Positions 22,561 through 30,163 of a stretch of DNA of 30,163 nt are shown here, piece after piece. The translations under genes were made by a program, and so were the position numbers. Source of the stretch: Paramacrobiotus richtersi (taxonomy: Eukaryota > Tardigrada > Eutardigrada > Parachela > Macrobiotidae); the NCBI GenBank assembly GCA_034698045.1, contig JAQGAU010000357.1:1-30163 (forward strand), in the 5' to 3' direction. Position 1 is the stretch's first letter. Each line of letters opens with the position of its first letter. Under the pieces are notes generated by a model, which saw nothing but the letters and a program-made list of their open reading frames with translations, was not told where the DNA came from and did no database searches.

Positions 22561-24145
22561 AGCTAGAAAGCAATCCCACTGCAGGTGGATATTGAAACAG
22601 TTTTGGAGGCCAGCGCCTTGGAGTGAAAGTGATATTTACTCGTAGATACATAAGAAGAAGGCTTGCTAAGCATGGTCGCGAGCGCTTACAATCAGAAAAA
22701 CCTCTGGACAGCACGATGGTACATGCAGGAAGTACCACACGCACCAATTTCAAATACGAGCCACACAAATATCCCGCTTTGCCAAGTACATAATTGTTAT
22801 TTAACTAACAATGCAGAGCGTAAAACTTGCTAACTTAAAGTCATTTTTGTACGTGGCTGGTCAACCAACAAGCTCGCAGACAGATCGTTATTTCGTACTG
22901 AGCGCAATACGTTAGATGTGACATGCACATACAGCGAACCATCGCTTTCTCAACAATTTTAGTCTTTGTGAATAATGTTCAGAGTGGTCACACACAGAAA
23001 AACAACTGTTGATTCGCTTTGAAGACTGCCCTCTCAAATGTGAAGGTTCTTGAGACATTCAGCAGTTGGGAAAACTTTACAAATACTTACAATTTCTGCG
23101 AGGGACCGCATGTTTTGAGCATGTTACACAATCTGCCGGTGTGGTACCGCTTGTTTAGCTCCTTTTACGCTCTGAAGCGGCGGACCTCTACCGTTTCCCT
23201 TATTACGGCTCTGTTAGGAACCGGATCAGAGATCTCCCATCTATTACGTCCCGTCAGCCCGTCTGAGCTCGCCTAAAAGAACACCCACAGCTTCGAGGAC
23301 GTAATCGTGATGTTCGTTGTGAATCCAAGCTGCTTGTTGAGTGTGTTCTTGAGATGTATTTCGTTTGTGGATCGCATAAGGAACAAATGATATGTCCCTG
23401 TCTTTATCCGGGTTAGATGATTAAACATAAATGTGCAAAATCTCTTGGCTACATAATGGTATTTAGATTTTAGATGAAATTGCCTTAGGTAGTAATGTGA
23501 TGATTGTGACAAATAGTTCGGATACCGCGATTCGTACCGGGTGTACTCAAGTACAGTACCCTAGTATTCATAATCTGCAAGTAGCCGTCTTTCCACGAGC
23601 TTGAAGCTCCTGCATCATGTGTGATTATCGCGGTACCTTTGCTATGCGAATGAAGTTGGATAACATATTATGCTTCACAGTTCACAAGCGGAAGCGTTAG
23701 ATGTCTTACGGTATACGTACTGTATGTACCGAGTAGATACGGGAACACAAAAATCCGAATCCAGGAAGTATTGACCGTGCACGGCTTATCGTTCAAAACT
23801 TCAAACTTCTGTTTAACATGGGCTGTTGCGAAACAGCCGTACTAATCTCGGACAAAATCTTTCCACGGACTTGATCAACAAATTAAACTGTGCAAAGTCC
23901 ATTTTTTTGAGTTTCCCCACATACAGATACTAATTTTCATAAGGCTGCCGGATGAACCAATTGTTTGTACGGTCGAAGGCAATCTTATATGCAAGCAACT
24001 GTCGAAAGCCGTGTAACATTTTCAGCTACTGTTCTACATACCAGTTATATGATGTATCAAACAACACATTGATTTCCGCAAAGGGTTCTACAGTTTACAA
24101 ATTTCGCAATTGGTCTATCAAAGGATAATTTGGAACCTCTGCGAG

Positions 24146-24484
24146 ATGTTAACGCGAGGATCCATTGGTATGTTTATCAACGTTTTTATCAGCGGAACGG
24201 CTATAATGTGAGTCTGCATTATAGCTCTTCTTGCCGTTCTTTGCGCATGTGCCGTCATCCACGCACATGACAATGTCCCCTCTACAGACCTTCCAACAGG
24301 GACTCCACAGACAGAGAGTACAGACCCGCTACGGACGTCGGACGTGGAGAACCGTACACTGACTATGACGGTGCCGTACAGAGCCGTAATAAGGGTACAT
24401 GGGAAAGGGGCAGGAGGGTCGCCGGGGACGAGAAGGTGGCGACCGGTGTCGCCACCATCCCGGGCAGGAGGAAGTAACATTTAA
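24146..24484 (+). pseudogene. Small repeat-borne protein (copy R2, internal stop)
   Basis: Open in one frame for 112 codons apart from a single TGA at codon 22 (24209-24211), where copy L1 has TGG (Trp). Before it is MLTRGSIGMFINVFISGTAI; after it VCIIALLAVLCACAVIHAHD, STDLPTGTPQTESTDPL and VPYRAVIRV. It is the closest relative of copy L1 and differs from it by this nonsense change and a few substitutions. Confidence 0.6.
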
Positions 24485-25021
24485 TTAGAAACGTCATCTT
24501 GCTGAGGATTACAGTGAACGAACGAAGCGTACGAGTAAAAGGTCAAGACCCTCTATGACAACAATATGCTTAGTAATAAACGGTCTCGGAAGTGAACTCG
24601 CTGCCTAATAGTGACAGAGTAAAATAGACGTTTTTGTGAGCCATTTGTATATAACTGCGTCACTGTGCCCCTAATTCCGCTCATTTGAGATTCAGCAAAA
24701 AGCGAATACCAAACACAAATAACCTGCGTACGCTGGATACACTTTCACCTCAATTACTAGTAATCATTTGAATGTTAACCTCTCCCGTCACGCTTATTAC
24801 GGCCGCGCCTCTGCTAGGAACCGAACCAAATCTCGCCCATCTACTTTAAGCCTACCTACTCGAATCCGTCCAGAAAAACCGTGGCTACTCCAAGAGCGTA
24901 ATTGATAACTTACTGTGTGCCAGCCTACTGCTTTTTGATGCATGTTATCTTGAAATCGATGCAGTTGAATAAATTTTCACACACAAGAAAAACGTTGGTA
25001 GAATGGCCGAGTACGAGAGTG

Positions 25022-26997
25022 CGGTCCGGATAAAAAAAAAGGTGTTAAGTGCCTACGTCGGCAGAGTTGTTGTATTGTTTACATGATAGGTACAATGAAT
25101 CACTGGAATGCATGCACCTGTTCCATGTACTATGATTTTTTTACCACTTACAACTTATTAAGTGAGTCTCACGAAAGAGCTACATTATGTATATTAACCA
25201 CGGGAGACTTTACTTGCGGACCTAAATGAACAAACTGCTCATCTTTCTAGCCAGATTTTAGTGAGTTACCTTTCATTTGCATGAACGCATTGACCTATTT
25301 GCTTGCTAAACTGTTGAATAAATTTGTGTGACCTTTGCGTGTATTTCTGAATTCTCCTGCATAAGCCAGAAACCTTTCTAGTTCCTACCACATCCTGGTG
25401 GGCGTGATACGGCAACCCAGTTTGAGAAGCATCTCATTCCTTTGTTTTAACATGTACATGTATCAAAAAAACTGATGGCAAACGCGAGTCCAGAAAACAT
25501 TCAGCTCGTGCAAGCGATGCAGCTTATCGTTCTGGAATCAGAATTATTGCGCAACAACACAGGAACAATCTGTGGAAAAAAATCTTGCCACGTATTTGAT
25601 CAGCAAACAGCGCGAAGTCCATTCGCAGAGTAGTGTGCCACATGATATTTTATAGGAGTCTCAACTGGACTTAATCTGGATGCATATGTTAGTAGAATGC
25701 ACCGTATGAAATCAGCTGTTGTCACATATGTAAAAAGCTGCACAGCCTTTTCAGTTGTTGCACCTCTGTAAATTTACTTCACTGTGAAGTACTACATATA
25801 ACACATTATTATTTTTTATCTTACTGCGCTGGAGGGTAAAACGTACTATAGTTTACACTTTACTGAAATAAAGAATATTTGGAAATCTTGGAAAAATGTT
25901 AACGAAAGAACACATCGGTAGGTCCATAATCGTTTGCATTAGCGGAACGGATACATTTAATTTAATGGGTTTAAATTGCAGCTCTTGTCTTCCTCTGCTT
26001 CTGTGCCATCACCCACGGACATGCGAATATCTCTTCTACAGACCTTGCAACAGGAACTCCACCGACAGAGACCCGCACAGACCCGTTACTCGTAGCTCAT
26101 GTGGAGAGCCCGCGTCGTAGATTGACCGAAACGGCCAAGTCCAGAGCCGTAATCAGGGTATAATTGGGAAAGGGGCGGGTGGGTCACCGACTGGCCGGTA
26201 ATGAGGAGGTGGAGAAACACTAAACTAGAAAAGTCATCGTGCTGAAAGGAGTGGAATGCACTGATTAATAAATATGTAAAAATATGGGAGGGAAAGATAC
26301 TGACCTCCTGCGACAAGAACACGTCCGGTAATAAGCTACTCTCGCCGGTAAACAACCCAACAGACGGAGTGCAAAAATTTGCTTTTTTCCCGAATGCTAT
26401 CTTCCAACTGACTGTTTGTGAATTTCGAAGATTGTTTCATTTAATCGCCAGCATGGTAGTGCAAAAGCAATAGCGGCCATAAATATACAGTAATACCAAC
26501 GAATTTACTTATAGATTGTCAGTTCGGGATACCTCCAGTTATAACCGCGCAGAATTGCAGATCATATGCATACGGTGAGCGCATACGAAAAGAATGTCAG
26601 TCTGCGAACCATTTTATTATTCAACAATCAAGCTGTGCAGAAATACGGAACAGTGCTGATCTGGCAGACCACGCATGCCAGAACATCGAATCATAATACA
26701 ACTGACAGATTGCACAAAGGACAACTGCAAACAATAGTACGATAGACACAGACCGGAAGTAAGATAAAACGAAGCTTTCGCGCAACAACTGTGAGTTAAC
26801 ATTAACACTGCTGATTGGAGTGCCGGCATCATAATACATCCATATACGTGAATAACACATAATAAGATATACAATTACAGTACTCATATGTGGACATGAA
26901 TAAAATGTGTTAATAATATATAAACATATAAAATATTATAAAATATGTAAGCAAACACAAATATACATCTCTAAATACGTTACCTGATGTCTTGAAA
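25022..26997. other. About 2 kb of extra DNA interrupting the right arm
   Basis: It has no counterpart in the left arm, where the two flanking homologies are adjacent. It contains module R3 (about 25530-26230) and otherwise AT-rich DNA without a convincing gene. An AT-rich minus-strand ORF at 26621-26887 has a hydrophobic stretch but no other support. Confidence 0.6.
25896..26163 (+). pseudogene. Small repeat-borne protein (copy R3, frameshifted)
   Basis: The ATG frame begins MLTKEHIGRSIIVCISGTD. A short insertion near 25950-25975 then shifts frame by one, and the conserved part (ALVFLCFCAITHGHANISS, TDLATGTPPTETRTDPL, SRAVIRV) continues from 25981 to a TAA at 26161-26163. It is the most diverged of the five copies. 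Confidence 0.55.
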
Positions 26998-27215
26998 GTC
27001 GCAATCAACTCAGTTTGCTTAAACTCCACAACCGAAAAACGGGTTGCAACGAAATTACTGTACAACCGAGCCGTTTGATTGCGGCGGATTCGCGATCTGC
27101 GAAGAATGCAAGAAATGAAAATAAAACTGTTGTACTGCGGTTCGCACATGAAGAAGTATCGGCATCCCGTTGTTGGCAGGGATGTTTATTATTTACGTCA
27201 TCAGCCTGTTTGCCA
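26998..27215 (-). repeat. Right arm of the inverted duplication, outer fragment
   Basis: Reverse-complement match to about 7820-8044. Shared stretches include CCGAAAAACGGGTTGCA, CTGCGGTTCGCACATG and GCCTGTTTGCCATA. Similarity ends soon after 27215 and, on the left, near 7820. Confidence 0.8.
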
Positions 27216-27785
27216 TAATTACCGATAACGTGCATTTCTCTAACAGGGTATTTTGTAAATTAAACACGTGTTTTCGATCGGGCTACAAAGCAGCAAATGG
27301 GCACACGTGCACTGCACAATTGTTGCTGTGTAGCCTGATCTCTGCTGATAATGTGAAGAACCAGTAAGAGATGCTATTCAAGCACAATCCATTTGTGACC
27401 ATCCCGTATAAACTGACAATTATAAGATTGTAAGTTTGTAACGGATTCCGGGTGGATGTTAAGACGGAACTGCGAGTACTTCTAATCTGTGCAGTAGTCG
27501 GTGAACATATGGAAAAGTAACTACATTTTACCGTACATTTCCTATTAGACGCACCGCGTGCTGCACAATGCACCAAAAATCGCCCGCAGCGAAAATGATT
27601 AACAAAATCTTTACAACAAACTCACCGCATTTAACCCCAATGAACAAACGGCACATGTTGCGGCAAAACCAGTACATACACCGAAAGAAAAAAAATGGAA
27701 TCTACCGTAATCGCTGCATGTTTCATTGAATATCCGCCGTTTCCACATTCTTCAGGAAATATCCGATCGAAACCAACCAGCGCAG
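27216..27785. other. Upstream region of the CAHS gene
   Basis: There is no gene. The right portion is the CAHS promoter region. A heat-shock-element-like TTCAGGAA lies at 27751-27758, about 30 bp before the TATA box, with an imperfect third unit (ATC) at the expected 5-bp step. Confidence 0.5.
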
Positions 27786-27792
27786 TATATAA
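27786..27792 (+). promoter_or_regulatory. TATA box of the CAHS gene
   Basis: TATATAA lies 86 nt before the CAHS ATG. This implies a transcription start near 27815 and a pyrimidine-rich 5' leader of about 60 nt. It also argues against the in-frame upstream ATG at 27695, which would lie before the transcription start. Confidence 0.6.
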
Positions 27793-27877
27793 CCACGCTT
27801 GCATTACCAAAATAAACACAACACAAACTCAGTTCAATCTTTTCAACGTTCTAAATCTAACTTCTAATCTTTCCAAA

Positions 27878-29656
27878 ATGTCTTCACGTATCGAGCAACA
27901 CATTGAAGCGGAGGAGTGCCGTGGCGGTGCCTACTGCCCGCCCAACTGCCGCTACCACAGCCAAGGGATGAAGCAGGAATATCAGGAACGGGAAGTGTAC
28001 AGGGAAACTGCCATGCCCCGTCAGGAAGAGCGCCGCGTGGAACGCGTGAATGAGGAGTATCAGCGGCCGGTGCAGTACACGGAACCCCATCGAGTGGTCG
28101 AGAAAGAGGTGGTCAATGAGGCCCATGTCCACACTCAGGTGTCGGCGCCGATTGTGGCGGCCCCGGCCCCGGTGATCAGTGTACAGCCCATTGCGGAGGA
28201 GCTGGCGTCGGGTTTCACAGGTAAGGAGATGTAGTTTAAACAAAGGTTTCATGTGGAACAATAGATAATTATACACTTTGAGTTTGTATATTAATATTCT
28301 GCACAAAAGTACACATTATGCATATTAGCCTTTCTATATGGTAAGTACCTGTACAGTACTGTTTATAACAGTGCTGTACCAAATGGGCAATAAAAACTAC
28401 CGGAGATCAATATACTAACTTAATTATAAGGGATACCAACGTTTAGCTTTTTATTAACATCACAAGCAGGGAATTTGCGTTGCTAAGTGACAATGACGCA
28501 GCGTTTGCTGTTCATTCGGGATTGTTGGTTCCCTTGACCTTTAGGTTGATTCGGTTCGCAAACGGTCATTTTTATCCTTGATTTGCAGGCAGTGCTGCCC
28601 GCTATACAGCCACCAGCGAAGTCACCTTCCTACCCAACCGGAAACTGGAAGAAGAAGCGCGCCGCGATGAGATCGCCCGCCAGAAGGAGGCCGACAACAT
28701 TGCCCGGACCCATGAACGCGACCTGCTCAAACGCACCGAACAGTACCGTCAACAAGCCGAAGCCGAAGCGGAGAAGATCCGCAAGGAGCTGGAGAAGCAG
28801 CACGACAAGGATATCGCCTTCCGCAAGAGTCTCATTGATTCGGCCGTGACGCGCCAACAACGCGAGATTGACCTCGAAGCCAAGATGGCCAAGAAGGAGC
28901 TGCTGCGCGAGGCCGAATTGGCCAAGGAGAATCTGGAGAAGACCCGGGCGGCGACGTCGGTGGAGGTCGATTTTACGACGGCTGGTGAGTGTGTAGAATG
29001 TATCGGCGTGACTACCGTAGCTTATACAAGTATCAACAATCATATACCTTCAAAAAACTTGATCTTTTTGCTTTAGAAAACTAAAAACAGTTTTCAAATT
29101 AATCAAAAACATGATACGTGCAGATTATAAATTGATATAAATAGAAAAAACCTATATAAATATGAAAACATAAATTGGGACATAAACAGAGTAAAGATTT
29201 ACAATACCGCGCTAATTGTAAAGTTCATGGGATACGCTACAAATTAACATTGATTATTAATATACTAATAAAAAATTAATACTGAAATGCAGAAAGAATA
29301 TACGAAACGGTGTAGTATTCAACAGCTTATCACAAAACCTACGTATGGTATCACTCTGTACAAATTAATCCTGAACTACCGCAAATCCGGCACATCTGTA
29401 TATTTCTCCGATTACGTAATCAAAATTATATCGATCGGCATAAAAGTTCAGTATCCGAATGCGTGCTACTTCGTGTCAGTCGAGAATCTTCCGTATTTTA
29501 AACCGGCCAGAAAATATAAGCATAGCTCAGAAAACAAATGTAAACAGCCCAAAGCGATCGTTTAAACAATGGTCTGTGTTTTCAGTGGGCCACACACATT
29601 CCGCTGGCATAACCGCATCGGAGACGACAATCCGCGACATCCGCACCAGTCAATAA
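27878..29656 (+). CDS. CAHS: CAHS protein (cytosolic abundant heat-soluble), desiccation tolerance
   Basis: Three exons, 27878-28220, 28589-28984 and 29586-29656, with clean sites (ACAG|GTAAGG, TTTGCAG; GCTG|GTGAGT, TTTTCAG) and matching phases, give 269 aa. The ATG context is CCAAAATG. CAHS proteins are tardigrade-specific, largely disordered cytosolic proteins that form fibres or gels on water loss and protect cell contents. Visible here are a flexible N-terminal part with Pro/Val/His-rich segments (about 65-110), a long charged helical linker (about 130-235) with the family signature [18 protein letters not shown] and [14 protein letters not shown], then TSVEVDF, and a C-terminal GHTHSAGIT. 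Unusual is a cysteine cluster near the N-terminus (Cys14, Cys20, Cys24 in [13 protein letters not shown]); no other cysteine occurs. CAHS proteins as I know them are generally poor in cysteine. Other heat-soluble families (SAHS, MAHS) do not fit, since there is no signal or mitochondrial peptide. Confidence 0.95.
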
Positions 29657-30070
29657 ACTGCGCTAACGGCACCCACATTGGAGCGCCCAATGCTTTCACT
29701 AGGCTACTTCATTGTTTAGTCGCAATCTACAAGATCAGACTATATTCTTCTACGATCTTATGGCACAACTGATACTGGTTTTAATGGCAATTCCGATTGT
29801 ACATAACTTAACAGTACATTTTTTTTACGAATAAACGCAATACAGACAAAACTTATTGACACACAAGAAAAAGGCTTACTTACAAACAAAAACTAGGGAC
29901 ACCTAACCAAAAATGCTACAACAAATCCTGGACAAAAAATACTTATAATCCACCATACAAAAAAAACAAAAATGTCAATTATTATCCAAAATACACAACA
30001 AAATGGCAGTGGTCAACGTACACCTGAATAAACCCCAATTAAATGCAAATCCATGTTCTTTGAGCGCTCC
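29657..30070. other. Convergent intergenic region
   Basis: AT-rich 3' flanks of CAHS (+) and of the minus-strand gene ending at 30071, about 410 bp tail to tail. No ORF of note. Confidence 0.6.
29830..29835 (+). terminator. Polyadenylation signal of the CAHS gene
   Basis: AATAAA lies about 175 nt after the CAHS stop. A second AATAAA overlaps the stop codon itself (29652-29657) but is too early to be the main signal. Confidence 0.55.
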
Positions 30071-30163
30071 TCACCCCTTCTTCAGTTTCTCCAGCATGAA
30101 CCCATCGCAGTTCTTCACGGCCCGGTACACCTTCACCACCTGCATGGCCTCCTCCTGACTGAC
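30071..30163 (-). CDS. C-terminal end of an unrecognised protein (partial)
   Basis: A GC-rich frame runs from the window edge to a TGA at 30071-30073, encoding 30 residues ending in VKVYRAVKNCDGFMLEKLKKG with strong G/C third positions, as in the real exons of this window. An AG at GTCAGTCAG|GAGGAG may be the acceptor of the last exon, in which case coding starts about 9 nt inside the edge. I do not recognise the family from this tail. Confidence 0.65.
   Translation of the reverse strand, partial: VSQEEAMQVVKVYRAVKNCDGFMLEKLKKG

Larger units (their letters stand above)
22138..25021 (-). repeat. Right arm of the inverted duplication, main part
   Basis: This is the reverse-complement partner of 8046-11090, in full order. 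Its outer end at about 25021 (GAGTGCGGTC) matches 8046 on the left. The left arm's next bases match 26998 onward instead, so the right arm is interrupted there. Confidence 0.88.

Noticed and set aside
23019-23276. Plus-strand 85-codon ORF in the right arm
   Set aside because: Not preserved in the matching left-arm region near 10020-10230; start and frame differ.
24208-24224. GTGAGT...TATAG in copy R2 as a tiny intron that would remove the in-frame TGA
   Set aside because: It is 17 nt, far too short for splicing, and its removal would not keep the frame. The homologous bases in copy L1 are coding (Met-Trp-Val).
26621-26887. Minus-strand 88-codon ORF with a hydrophobic stretch
   Set aside because: A second overlapping frame is equally open, the composition is AT-rich, and the resemblance to the small repeat-borne protein is limited to the start and a few bases in the hydrophobic part.
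27695-27877. In-frame upstream ATG that would extend the CAHS protein by 61 residues
   Set aside because: A TATA box at 27786-27792 lies inside the extension, the extra residues are not CAHS-like, and ATG 27878 has the better context and a start (MSS) typical of the family.
1-30163. CRISPR array, rRNA, tRNA or prokaryotic operon structure
   Set aside because: No spaced short repeats, no rRNA or tRNA sequence recognised, and all convincing genes contain spliceosomal introns.

Overview
The window looks like nuclear DNA of a tardigrade, most likely a parachelan eutardigrade. The main evidence is a complete three-exon cytosolic abundant heat-soluble (CAHS) gene at 27878-29656 (+); CAHS proteins are known only from tardigrades. 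Genes are split by many GT-AG introns. Exons are GC-rich islands in AT-rich DNA, and nothing suggests a prokaryotic or viral source.

Layout from left to right. (1) 1-2633: the last two exons (+) of an unrecognised, cysteine-containing protein whose 5' part is outside the window. (2) 2634-7800: a gene-poor stretch with a few doubtful ORFs and short repeats. (3) 7820-11090: left arm of a large imperfect inverted duplication. (4) 11338-12566 (-): a two-exon gene for a secreted protein with two immunoglobulin-like folds (331 aa). (5) 13933-21411 (-): a 20-exon gene, reconstructed here with every splice phase matching, for a 1054-aa single-pass receptor guanylyl cyclase. (6) 22138-27215: right arm of the inverted duplication, interrupted by about 2 kb of extra DNA. 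(7) 27878-29656: CAHS. (8) 30071-30163 (-): the last 30 codons of another gene, convergent with CAHS.

The most striking observation is that the receptor guanylyl cyclase has a complete, uninterrupted gene structure and a complete domain order (signal peptide, ligand-binding ectodomain, transmembrane helix, kinase homology domain, linker, cyclase fold). Yet its cyclase domain has lost five of the six residues that define the active site of this family. It is probably a pseudo-cyclase receptor under selection for something other than making cGMP. It and the secreted Ig protein lie in the same orientation and are bracketed by the inverted duplication. The arms carry at least five diverged copies of a module encoding a short protein with one hydrophobic segment; some copies are open and some are broken.

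Limits: all calls come from reading the sequence. Protein names rest on recognised motifs, not searches, and splice sites were chosen by consensus and by phase agreement between consecutive exons.
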